Below the pieces are notes generated by a model. That model searched no databases and was not told where the DNA came from. It was given only the letters and a program-made list of their open reading frames with translations. A DNA stretch of 64,000 nucleotides from Archivesica marissinica. Lineage: Eukaryota; Mollusca; Bivalvia; Venerida; Vesicomyidae. The stretch lies in the NCBI GenBank assembly GCA_014843695.1, contig CM026394.1:36720738-36784737 (forward strand), given 5' to 3'. The position numbers and the translations under genes are program-made. Of the stretch, positions 36,001-47,763 are shown one piece after another. Position 1 is the stretch's first letter. Each line of letters opens with the position of its first letter.

Positions 36001-38832
36001 ACCTACACTCCTAATGACGAGTACCACCTACACTCCTAATGACGAGTACCACCTACACTCCTAATGACGAGTACCACCTACACTCCTAATGACGAGTACC
36101 ACCTACACTCCTAATGACGAGTACCACCTACACTCCTAATGACGAGTACCACCTACACTCCTAATGACGAGTACCACCTACACTCCTAATGACGAGTACC
36201 ACCTACACTCCTAATGACGAGTACCACCTACACTCCTAATGACGGCTACCACCTACACTCCTAATGACGAGTACCACCTACACTCCTAATGACGAGTACC
36301 ACCTACACTCCTAATGACGAGTACCACCTACACTCCTAATGACGAGTACCACCTACACTCCTAATGACGAGTACCACCTACACTCCTAATGACGGCTACC
36401 ACCTACACTCCTAATGACGAGTACCACCTACACTCCTAATGACGGCTACCACCTACACTCCTAATGACGAGTACCACCTACACTCCTAATGACGAGTACC
36501 ACCTACACTCCTAATGACGGCTACCACCTACACTCCTAATGACGAGTACCACCTACACTCCTAATGACGAGTACCACCTACACTCCTAATGACGAGTACC
36601 ACCTACACTCCTAATTGCGGCTACCACCTACACTCCTAATGGCGAGTACCATCTACACTCCTAATGACGAGTACCACCTACACTCCTAATGACGAGTACC
36701 ACCTACACTCCTAATGACGCGTACCACCTACACTCCTAATGACGAGTACCACCTACACTCCTAATGACGGCTACCACCTACACTCCTAATGACGAGTACC
36801 ACCTACACTCCTAATGACGGCTACCACCTACACTCCTAATGGCGAGTACCACCTACACTCCTAATGACGAGTACCACCTACACTCCTAATGACGAGTACC
36901 ACCTACACTCCTAATGACGAGTACCACCTACACTCCTAATGACGAGTACCACCTACACTCCTAATGACGAGTACCACCTACACTCCTAATGACGAGTACC
37001 ACCTACACTCCTAATGACGGCTACCACCTACACTCCTAATGACGAGTACCACCTACACTCCTAATGACGAGTACCACCTACACTCCTAATGACGGCTACC
37101 ACCTACACTCCTAATGACGAGTACCACCTACACTCCTAATGACGGCTACCACCTACACTCCTAATGACGAGTACCACCTACACTCCTAATGACGGCTACC
37201 ACCTACACTCCTAATGACGGCTACCACCTACACTCCTAATGACGAGTACCACCTACACTCCTAATGACGAGTACCACCTACACTCCTAATGACGAGTACC
37301 ACCTACACTCCTAATGACGGCTACCACCTACACTCCTAATGACGAGTACCACCTACACTCCTAATGACGAGTACCACCTACACTCCTAATGACGAGTACC
37401 ACCTACACTCCTAATGACGGCTACCACCTACACTCCTAATGACGAGTACCACCTACACTCCTAATGACGAGTACCACCTACACTCCTAATGACGAGTACC
37501 ACCTACACTCCTAATGACGAGTACCACCTACACTCCTAATGACGGCTACCACCTACACTCCTAATGACGAGTACCACCTACACTCCTAATGACGAGTACC
37601 ACCTACACTCCTAATGACGGCTACCACCTACACTCCTAATGACGAGTACCACCTACACTCCTAATGACGGCTACCACCTACACTCCTAATGACGAGTACC
37701 ACCTACACTCCTAATGACGAGTACCACCTACACTCCTAATGACGAGTACCACCTACACTCCTAATGACGGCTACCACCTACACTCCTAATGACGAGTACC
37801 ACCTACACTCCTAATGACGAGTACCACCTACACTCCTAATGACGGCTACCACCTACACTCCTAATGACGAGTACCACCTACACTCCTAATGACGAGTACC
37901 ACCTACACTCCTAATGACGAGTACCACCTACACTCCTAATGACGAGTACCACCTACACTCCTAATGACGAGTACCACCTACACTCCTAATGACGAGTACC
38001 ACCTACACTCCTAATGACGGCTACCACCTACACTCCTAATGACGAGTACCACCTACACTCCTAATGACGGCTACCACCTACACTCCTAATGACGCTACCA
38101 CCTACACTCCTAATGACGAGTACCACCTACACTCCTAATGACGAGTACCACCTACACTCCTAATGACGAGTACCACCTACACTCCTAATGACGAGTACCA
38201 CCTACACTCCTAATGACGAGTACCACCTACACTCCTAATGACGAGTACCACCTACACTCCTAATGACGAGTACCACCTACACTCCTAATGACGAGTACCA
38301 CCTACACTCCTAATGACGAGTACCACCTACACTCCTAATGACGAGTACCACCTACACTCCTAATGACGGCTACCACCTACACTCCTAATGACGAGTACCA
38401 CCTACACTCCTAATGACGAGTACCACCTACACTCCTAATGACGGCTACCACCTACACTCCTAATGACGAGTACCACCTACACTCTTAATGACGAGTACTA
38501 CCTACACTCCTAATGACGGCTACCACCTACACTCCTAATGACGAGTACCACCTACACTACTAATGGCGAGTACCACCTACACTCCTAATGGCGGGTACCA
38601 CCTACACTCCTAATGACGAGTACCACCTACACTCCTAATGGCGGGTACCACCTACACTCCTAATGACGGCTACCACCTACACTCCTAATGACGGCTACCA
38701 CCTACATTCCTAATGGCGGCTACCACCTACACTCCTAATGACGAGTACCACCTACACTCCTAATGACGAGTACCACCTACACTCCTAATGACGAGTACCA
38801 CCTACACTCCTAATGACGAGTACCACCTACAC
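33100..38832. repeat. 25-bp minisatellite from gypsy protease, about 229 units (copy 1)
   Basis: Unit is gacgagtaccacctacactc plus ctaat. Two main forms differ at two bases, gacgAGtac and gacgGCtac, mixed along the array, with rare gggtac and gcgtac forms. The array runs into the N gap, so its true length is unknown. On the minus strand the first unit is continuous with the protease codons for GG(T/S)RH. The array is therefore an amplified piece of that gene. Confidence 0.96.
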
Positions 38833-39832
38833 NNNNNNNNNNNNNNNNNNNNNNNNNNNNNNNNNNNNNNNNNNNNNNNNNNNNNNNNNNNNNNNNNNNN
38901 NNNNNNNNNNNNNNNNNNNNNNNNNNNNNNNNNNNNNNNNNNNNNNNNNNNNNNNNNNNNNNNNNNNNNNNNNNNNNNNNNNNNNNNNNNNNNNNNNNNN
39001 NNNNNNNNNNNNNNNNNNNNNNNNNNNNNNNNNNNNNNNNNNNNNNNNNNNNNNNNNNNNNNNNNNNNNNNNNNNNNNNNNNNNNNNNNNNNNNNNNNNN
39101 NNNNNNNNNNNNNNNNNNNNNNNNNNNNNNNNNNNNNNNNNNNNNNNNNNNNNNNNNNNNNNNNNNNNNNNNNNNNNNNNNNNNNNNNNNNNNNNNNNNN
39201 NNNNNNNNNNNNNNNNNNNNNNNNNNNNNNNNNNNNNNNNNNNNNNNNNNNNNNNNNNNNNNNNNNNNNNNNNNNNNNNNNNNNNNNNNNNNNNNNNNNN
39301 NNNNNNNNNNNNNNNNNNNNNNNNNNNNNNNNNNNNNNNNNNNNNNNNNNNNNNNNNNNNNNNNNNNNNNNNNNNNNNNNNNNNNNNNNNNNNNNNNNNN
39401 NNNNNNNNNNNNNNNNNNNNNNNNNNNNNNNNNNNNNNNNNNNNNNNNNNNNNNNNNNNNNNNNNNNNNNNNNNNNNNNNNNNNNNNNNNNNNNNNNNNN
39501 NNNNNNNNNNNNNNNNNNNNNNNNNNNNNNNNNNNNNNNNNNNNNNNNNNNNNNNNNNNNNNNNNNNNNNNNNNNNNNNNNNNNNNNNNNNNNNNNNNNN
39601 NNNNNNNNNNNNNNNNNNNNNNNNNNNNNNNNNNNNNNNNNNNNNNNNNNNNNNNNNNNNNNNNNNNNNNNNNNNNNNNNNNNNNNNNNNNNNNNNNNNN
39701 NNNNNNNNNNNNNNNNNNNNNNNNNNNNNNNNNNNNNNNNNNNNNNNNNNNNNNNNNNNNNNNNNNNNNNNNNNNNNNNNNNNNNNNNNNNNNNNNNNNN
39801 NNNNNNNNNNNNNNNNNNNNNNNNNNNNNNNN
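38833..39832. other. assembly gap of exactly 1000 N
   Basis: All bases are N. The round length indicates a placeholder rather than a measured distance. The left edge is inside the 25-bp array and the right edge is inside an inverted-repeat element. Confidence 0.99.
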
Positions 39833-41563
39833 TTCCCAATACACTGGTTACATGTTTTATATCATTCATAATAAGTAATATTTTAATATTGTATGAGCAA
39901 GGACAGACAACATTCTACTTTATAACGTGTGCCTCCATATCTATTCAGTGCAAGAAACTGTTCCATGCATACATGTAGAATGTGACCCCCATAATGTAGA
40001 TTATCTGATTGAGGGTAGGTCACCTTTCCATGCCATAGAATAATGACCCCCCTATATGTAGATTATCCGAGTGAAGGCAGGTCAAACTTCCAATGCCATA
40101 GAATAATGTCCCCCTATAATTATGTAAACTATATGAGTGAGGGGGTCACTTTTCCATGCCATTGAATAATGACCCCTCTGTATGTAAACTATGAGTGAGG
40201 GGGTCACTTTTCGATGCCATAGAATAATGACCTACCTGTGTGTAAACTATACGAATGAGGTGGGTCACTTTTCCATGCCATAGAATAATGACCCCCTGTG
40301 TGTAAACTATATGAGTGAGTGGGGTCGCTTTTCCATGCCATAAAATAATGACCCCATTATGTTTAAACTGTATGAGTGAGTGGGTCGCTTTTCCATGCCA
40401 TAGAATAATGACCCCATTATGTTTACACAGTACGAGTGACGGTGGGTCACTTTTCCATGCCATAGAATAATGACCCCCCTGTGTGTAAACTATATGAGTG
40501 AGTGGGTCACTTTTCCATGCCATAAAATAATGACCCCCCTATGTTTACACAGTACGAGTGACGGGGGGTCACTTTTCCATGCCATAGAATAATGACCCCC
40601 CTGTGTGTAAACTATATGAGTGAGGGGGTCACTTTTCCATGCCATAGAATAATGACCCCCCTATGTTTAAACTGTACAAGTGAGGGGGGGGTCACTTTTC
40701 CATGCCATAGAATAATGACCCCCTGTATGTAAACTATAGGAGTGAGTGGGTCACTTTTCCATGCCATAGAATAAGGACCCCCCTATGTTTACACAGTACG
40801 AGTGACGGTGGGTCACTTTTCCATGCCATAGAATAATGACCCCCCTGTGTGTAAACTATATGAGTGAGTGGGTCACTTTTCCATGCCATACAATAATCAC
40901 CCACATATGTGTAGATTAAATGATTGGGAGGGGCTCACTATCCATATCATAGGATAATCACCCCCATATGTGTAGATTATATGAGTGGGAGGGTGTCACT
41001 ATCCATATCATAGGATAATCACCAACATATGTGTAGATTATATGAGTGGGAGGGTGTCACTATCCATATCATAGGATAATCACCAACATATGTGTAGATT
41101 ATATGAGTGGGAGGGGCTCACTATCCATATCATATGATAATCACCCCCCTATGTGTAGATTATATGAGTGGGAGGGTGTCACTATCCATATCACAGAATA
41201 ATCACATAAATGACCCACCTTTACTCATATCGTTAATATACAGGGGGGTCATTATTCTACGGCATGGAAAATTGACCCCACCTCGCTCATAGTTAATATA
41301 CAGGAGGGTCTTTATTCTATATGGCATGGAAAAGTGACCCCCTTCACTTAGTTAATATACAGGGGGGGGGGGTCATTATTCTACGCCATGGAACAGTGAC
41401 CACTCTCACTCTTACTGTGTAAACATAGGGGGGTCATTATTCTATGGCATGGAAAAGTTTCTTGCATTGGGAGGCACACGTTATAAAACATAATGGTATC
41501 TGTCCTTGCTCATACAATAATAAAATATTATGTATTATGAATGATATAAAACATGTAACACAG
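39833..41563. mobile_element. foldback element with terminal inverted arms and internal satellite
   Basis: The left arm, about 39837-39968 (tatgagcaaggacagacaac, ataacgtgtgcctcc), is the reverse complement, with mismatches, of the right arm, about 41447-41563 (ggaggcacacgttat, gtccttgctcatacaataat). Between them lies an array of about 60-bp units (actatatgagtgag, gggtcacttttccatgccat, agaataatgaccccc) in direct orientation to about 41210. The same units are then inverted to 41455 (gggtcattattctatggcat). The structure matches foldback DNA transposons, but no transposase is seen and the left end touches the gap. Confidence 0.75.
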
Positions 41564-42050
41564 GAAGTGTCACAGTTGATTGCAGTGCTCCAACAATAAG
41601 GTTTTATTGTTTTATTATGGCGATTTTCACACCTGTGGAAAAATTAGTTAGCCACACCAGTCAGAATTATAATGGTTAACAGCATATTATATATTTTCTG
41701 GAAAGTTTAAGAGAACATGCATGAATATGATAAGAAGGGTTAGTACTGTGCTATTTTATGGTATTTATTTTGAGCTGCATGGTTTCAAATACCAATTAAG
41801 TTGAGTGTATGTCTTTTTTCATACATAAATTCAATATAATTGTATTGATAATTGTTAATTTTATAGCTTATGCAATTATTAATAAAATATATTGATAACA
41901 TTGTTTTTGTAGGCTTTGGGGATGGGGGGGTCATTATTCTATAAGGGGGGGTCATTATTCTATAATAGAATATGGACCCGCGGGTCACTTTTTCCTATAG
42001 AATAATGACCCGTGGGTCATTATTTTGGTGGGTCAATATTCTATATGACA
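41564..42050. other. unclassified stretch with related gggtcattattct motifs
   Basis: Unrecognised AT-rich sequence to about 41920. It is followed by several scattered copies of gggtcattattctat in both orientations to 42046, the same motif as in the foldback satellite. It may be the distal end of that element. The duplicated block starts abruptly at 42051. Confidence 0.5.
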
Positions 42051-42321
42051 CCGGCACTCATTGCAGTTTTTGTAGCTGTACAAACTCCCTCATTATACCC
42101 AGAATTGACGAACATATATGTTGTCATGGAAATCATTCATAAAAAGAGGTGTCTCATAAGTCAGAAATGGCTGGCTCTTTAAATAGGGGCGACACTATAA
42201 TAAACAAACACTTTACTTTACTTTATATACACAACATTTACTTTCGATTTTATCACCAGCGATATTTTTAAAAAGTGAATTTCAATGTGTTGCTAGGATA
42301 TATTTTCTATTTTCAGGAAGT

Positions 42322-42380
42322 CATTCCAACGACGGGATGGTACTATACGAAAATACCTTTAGCTTGAGAAGGAAGTGCGC
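42322..42380 (+). pseudogene. second copy of the candidate receptor tail exon
   Basis: Acceptor ttttctattttcag and GMVLYENT are kept. The copy-1 sequence ccgagatagcttg has become cctttagcttg, so the stop after EIA is replaced by a longer reading. If the block is an allele, this is an allelic difference in the receptor tail. Confidence 0.4.
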
Positions 42381-42506
42381 ATGAACTTCACGGGACTATT
42401 TTTTATTCTATAATATCTAACTGGAGGTTGTCATTAACTCCACGGGACTATTTTTATTTTATAATATCTAACTGGAGGTTGTCATTAAACTATTAGGACG
42501 GAAGTG

Positions 42507-43690
42507 AATTAATAAACACCAATATGTCTGCTATATATGCGACTAAATCCCTGAATTAATAAACACCAATATGTCTGCTATATATGCGACTAAATCCCTG
42601 AATTAATAGACACCAATATGTCTGCTATATATGCGACTAAATCCCTGAATTAATAGACACCAATATGTTTGCTATATATGCGACTAAATCCCTGAATTAA
42701 TAAACACCAATATGTCTGCTATATATGCGACTAAATCCCTGAATTAATAGACACCAATATGTTTGCTATATATGCGACTAAATCCCTGAATTAATAAATA
42801 CCAATATGTCTGCTATATATGCGACTAAATCCCTGAATTAATAGACACCAATATGTTTGCTATATATGCGACTAAATCCCTGAATTAATAGACACCAATA
42901 TGTTTGCTATATATGCGACTAAATCCCTGAATTAATAAGCACCATTATGTCTGCTGTATATGCGACTATATCCTTGAATTAATAAACACCAATATGTTTG
43001 CTATATATGCGACTAAATCCCTGAATTAATAAGCACCAATATGTCTGCTGTATATGCAACTAAATCCCTGAATTAATAAACACCAATGTGTCTGCTATAT
43101 AGGCGACTAAATCCCTGAATTAATAAACACCAATATGTCTGCTATATATGCGACCAAATCCCTGAATTAATAACCACCAATATGTTTGCTATACATGTAT
43201 ATGCGACTAAATCCCTGAATTAATAAACACCAATATGTCTGCTATATATGCGACCAAATCCATGAATTAATAACCACCAATATGTTTGCTATATATGCGA
43301 CTAAATCCCTGAATTAATAAATACCAATATGTCTGCTATATATGCGACTAAATCACTGAATTAATAGACACCAATATGTCTGCTATATATGCGACTAAAT
43401 CCCTGAATTAATAGACACCAATATGTCTGCTATATATGCGACTAAATCCCTGAATTAATAAACACCAATATGTCTGCTATATATGCGACTAAATCCCTGA
43501 ATTAATAAGCACCAATATGTCTGCTATATATGCGACTAAATCCCTGAATTAATAAGCACCAATATGTCTGCTATATATGCGATTAAATCCCTGAATTAAT
43601 AAGCACCAATATGTCTGCTATATATGCGACTAAATCCCTGAATTAATAAGCACCAATATGTCTGCTATATATGCGACTAAATCCCAACCA
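42507..43690. repeat. 47-bp minisatellite, about 25 units (copy 2)
   Basis: Unit anchors gaattaat lie at 42553 and 42600 and onward every 47 bp. The hexamer after ttaat varies among aataaa, aataga and aataag. The array is much longer than in copy 1. Confidence 0.96.
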
Positions 43691-43737
43691 AGTAGTCTGT
43701 TACAAATTGATATTCAAGTAAGCAGTTCATATAACTA

Positions 43738-43965
43738 AGCAATGGTTAACACGCTGGACTGGTAATCCAGGGATCCCAGTTTCGACCCCACGTCTGACCC
43801 TAATACACAGTATTTCAGTTGGGACTTTAAGCCGAGGTCTCGTATCGGTGCTTTACATCGTACACGTAAAAGAACCAGAGGATATTCTGGAATGGGTCTC
43901 TTTCTGTATCATTGCACTATCGTCTAAAATCTAACATGACTAATCTCAGGAGGTGTCGCTCATTC
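43738..43965 (+). mobile_element. SINE-A, end-truncated (copy 2)
   Basis: Counterpart of 30081-30305 in the duplicated block, with the same truncation point and a few base differences (for example cagtttcgacccc in the B-box region). Confidence 0.75.
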
Positions 43966-44559
43966 GGGCAATGTGATGACTGGCTACATTGTGAGGACTT
44001 ACACTCGAGTCTTCGAAATCATTTTGTCTCATTTTGATGTGAGGACCTACAACCGTTTTGGTAAAAATCGAATGATCATCATTTTGACTGTCTGACATGA
44101 CATATACAGACTGACTATTAAGTTGATTTAAAGTCGCCACCGCATAAATGCCTTTGGGCGACCGAGTTTTCTAAGATGATTAAAATACACATCATGCCAT
44201 ACAAGTGATGGATTATTATAACTAGATGTTTAGAGGGCTATGAGGGCTGCTGTAATCTCAGTGTGGGTTCAGTTGTCATATCTCCGATTGTCACTCACAC
44301 AAGAATTTGTGCCAGCAATAGTCGGGGGTAGACTGGGTGAATACAATACCCGGTGCATGTATACTTCTAAGATGTCTACGACTGCATTCAAGGATAGATA
44401 AGTTCTGTCCATTCTTAGTCATAATGATATGGTATTAAGGGTTGTTGCTATTGATTTCATTTCTTTGTAATATGTTCTGTAGTTTTATCTTGATCGGTAT
44501 CTTTCAGGTTATTTTCAGTATTAAGACCAATGCTATCAACAGTTTCAACTTTACTCATG

Positions 44560-44890
44560 TCATGACTTTGACAAATGTTCTCTTGGATCTCAGAAAGCAA
44601 TCTTGAGAGAGAGCATCCGCATTATTTTGATTACCCTTTCTGTAAACTACTTTCTTATTAAATTCCCGTAAGAACAATGCCCATCTTGCTAGCTTATTGT
44701 TTTGGGGGGTTTACTGGCGAATCAAGACATTTGAGAGCTTGATGATCAGTAACTATCGTGAAGTCATGACATGTAGATAAGTAGGTCTTAAAATGCAAGT
44801 TCAGTAACCGTGTAATTTTTCTCCGCAGCATGTAACGCTCTACCGCCATATTCGATAACCCTTTCTTTTCCAGTCTCATCATTTTGATCT
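44560..44890 (-). pseudogene. Ty3/gypsy RNase H remnant (copy 2)
   Basis: The minus strand shows IVTDHQALK and ARWALFLREF followed by a GNQNNADALS-like end, as in copy 1. Beyond it (43966-44560) one small conserved frame, beginning MATLNQLNSQSVYVMSDSQ, is kept in both copies but is not recognised. No integrase is present. Confidence 0.78.
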
Positions 44891-44999
44891 AAGATATACC
44901 AACCCCTGACCTTGAGGCATCACATGTGAGGATAAATGACTTTTTCATAACCGGGAATGCAAGGGTTGGGACAGGTGTTAACGCTTGTTTCAAGTTGTT

Positions 45000-45760
45000 T
45001 CGTGCATATTTGCATTTTCCGACCATACAAATTGTGTCCCCTTTTTAAGTAATTGAAATAGAGGTGAACAGATTCTACTGTAACCAGAAATAATTTTTTT
45101 GTAGTAATTTGTAAGCCCCAATAATCGTTTGACCCCTTTTTGATCTTTCGGTTCTTTCAAATTCAAAACCTTCTCTACTTTGTTTTATTCTGCATCTATT
45201 CCCGCCTTGTTGATCTCATGACCCAAATAATGCCATTTCTTTTGAACAAAATGACACTTATTAGGAGAAAGCTTAATACCTGCTTCTCTGAAACGCCGAA
45301 ACACCTCTTTAAGATGACCCAGGTGTGTCAAATGTTTTTGAGAAACTTACCACGTCATCAATATAGCAAGCAGAGTATTTCCAAGAAATACCAATGAGTG
45401 TTTTCATCATTAAAGATTGGAAGGTTGCAGGAGCTCCTGATAAGCCAAATGGCATAGTTATAAAGCTAAATATGCCATCCTATGTAGTAACATCAGCTTT
45501 CTCCCTACTCTATTCGCTAAGTGGAACCTGCCAGAAAGCTTTGTCTAAATCTAGTGATGAAACATAGTATGCATCAGCGCTATTGTATCTACGATGTCAG
45601 AAAATCTTAACTGCAAAACGATAATCACCAGCACTGCTATCATCCGCACCCGGTCTCTTTGCAAGAACAACAGGACTGTGCCAAGGAGAATTACTCTCGT
45701 CTATAATGTTCCTGTCTGTCATAGACTTCACACGAATCTCCGTAATTTCTCACATTTATT
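45000..45760 (-). pseudogene. Ty3/gypsy reverse transcriptase remnant (copy 2)
   Basis: Same motif order as copy 1: the pre-RT NSPWHSPVVLV, later FRRFREAGIKLSPNKC and GVKRLLGLTNYYKK. The central part is split across frames, so the catalytic YIDD box is not in one continuous frame. Copy 2 keeps the 14 bp deleted from copy 1. Confidence 0.83.
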
Positions 45761-46970
45761 GAGTTTGTTTATAATAAGTACTTCTAACAGGGTCAGCATT
45801 GCCTGTTTCAATTACTTGAGTTTGTTTATAATAAGTACTTCTAACAGGGTCAGCATTGCCTGTTTCAATTACTTGAGTTTGTTTATAATAAGTACTTCTA
45901 ACAGGGTCAGCATTGCCTGTTTCAATTACTTGAGTTTGTTTATAATAAGTACTTCTAACAGGGTCCGCATTGCCTGTTTCAATTACTTGAGTTTGTTTAT
46001 AATAAGTACTTCTAACAGGGTCAGCATTGCCTGTTTCAATTACTTGAGTTTGTTTATAATAAGTACTTCTAACAGGGTCAGCATTGCCTGTTTCAATTAC
46101 TTGAGTTTGTTTATAATAAGTACTTCTAACAGGGTCAGCATTGCCTGTTTCAATTACTTGAGTTTGTTTAAAATAAGTACTTCTAACAGGGTCAGCATTG
46201 CCTGTTTCAATTACTTGAGTTTGTTTACAATAAGTACTTTTATCAGGGTCAGCATTGCCTGTTTCAATTACTTGAGTTTGTTTATAATAAGTACTTCTAA
46301 CAGGGTCAGCATTGCCTGTTTCAATTACTTGAGTTTGTTTATAATAAGTACTTCTAACAGGGTCAGCATTGCCTGTTTCAATTACTTGAGTTTGTTTATA
46401 ATAAGTACATTCTAACAGGGTCAGCATTGCCTGTTTCAATTACTTGAGTTTGTTTAAAATAAGTACTTCTAACAGGGTCAGCATTGCCTGTTTCAATTAC
46501 TTGAGTTTGTTTACAATAAGTACTTTTATCAGGGTCAGCATTGCCTGTTTCAATTACTTGAGTTTGTTTATAATAAGTACTTCTAACAGGGTCAGCATTG
46601 CCTGTTTCAATTACTTGAGTTTATTTATAATAAGTAGTTCTAACGTGGTCAGCATTGCCTGTTTCAATTACTTGAGTTTGTTTATAATAAGTACTTCTAA
46701 CAGGGTCCGCATTGCCTGTTTCAATTACTTGAGTTTGTTTATAATAAGTACTTCTAACAGGGTCAGCATTGCCTGTTTCAATTACTTGAGTTTGTTTATA
46801 ATAAGTACTTCTAACAGGGTCAGCATTGCCTGTTTCAATTACTTGAGTTTGTTTATAATAAGTACTTCTAACAGGGTCAGCATTGCCTGTTTCAATTACT
46901 TGAGTTTGTTTATAATAAGTACTTACTTCTAACAGGGTCAGCATTGCCTGTTTTAATTACTTGAGTTTGT
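45761..46970. repeat. 57-bp minisatellite from gypsy pol, about 21 units (copy 2)
   Basis: Same unit as at 32082. The minus strand stays open through 19-residue repeats (GNADPVRSTYYKQT core). Occasional units have gtccgc, acaataa or tatcag changes. A few irregular units (extra attc or actt) shift the frame. Confidence 0.95.
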
Positions 46971-47590
46971 AGATGAGTTGTACTGAAATCGTCAGTGAGA
47001 TCCTCGTAAAAATATATCTGTTCTCTTCAACAGTTTTTGCTTCCCAGAGTCATATAAATCAGAGTTCCTAAGGTCGAAGTTGAATGACTATCCGAGCTAT
47101 TGTTTAAATCGAAAGCACCTTCTGATTCTTGGTCACTCAATGAAAAGACTTCTATAGTGATAATAAAGGAGAGGACAATCATAAGCTATACAGCTTTCTG
47201 TCCACTTCCTTATATCAGTTGTTGTAAATAATCATGTATTGGCAGAAAATAAAAATGTTTAAACTAAAGACTTCCATATCACCTACTGATGAGACAATCG
47301 CTAGAACCGTATTTCCTCTTATATGGACATCTTTATGAGTGGGATTACATAATCTCATAACAGCTTTTCTTATCTTGACTGTCACTAAGAACTAGCTCCT
47401 ATTATATTTTGATTAGCTACGATATTAAGTGGTTCTAATAAAACAGGTTCTGCTGAATTGGCACGTGTCATCTTAACCACTACATTAACCTCAGACATCA
47501 CTGGAATGACCACTGGCTTGTGTTTGTTTTGGACTGTCCTTGCATATCACATATCAGCCCTCAGATTAAATACAACTGGGCAATCTTATA
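46971..47590 (-). pseudogene. gypsy pol linker (copy 2), degraded
   Basis: Nearly identical to 32326-32929 except for an insertion of about 13 bp (tgtttgttttgga) at 47521. No continuous coding frame is left. Confidence 0.55.
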
Positions 47591-47763
47591 GTAAAATATG
47601 TCATTGTTTTACCTCGTACATCAGGTTTGATAGCGTGTCTATCAATAAAATCGCATCCTAAGATCAATGATGAGTGTGTAAGTCGTCAATGACATAAAAT
47701 GGGAAATCTAGGTTTACAGCTCCTAACTTAATAGTAAAGGAAATAGCTCCACTGATGGAATGA
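47591..47763 (-). pseudogene. gypsy protease, C-terminal half (copy 2)
   Basis: Same as 32930-33099, including the LILGCDF motif after a frame change. It belongs with the DTG-containing half at 49807-49998, from which the 25-bp array now separates it by about 2 kb. Confidence 0.82.

Larger units (their letters stand above)
42051..47763. repeat. duplicated block, copy 2
   Basis: Matches 29470-33099 from ccggcact onward in the same order and orientation. Its 47-bp array is about 25 units against 3, and its 57-bp array about 21 against 4. Single-base differences and small indels are scattered through it. This is either a true segmental duplication or the second haplotype placed in tandem by the assembly. 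Confidence 0.93.

Noticed and set aside
33100..38832. CRISPR-like array
   Set aside because: The units are contiguous without unique spacers and the setting is a eukaryotic genome with introns and retroelements.
38788..39978. Long open frames across the N gap
   Set aside because: They are open only because N cannot form a stop codon.
45594..46944. Open frames of 107 to 273 codons on both strands in the 57-bp array
   Set aside because: Unit length is divisible by three. The minus-strand reading is a relic of gypsy pol, not a gene of its own, and the plus-strand reading has no meaning.
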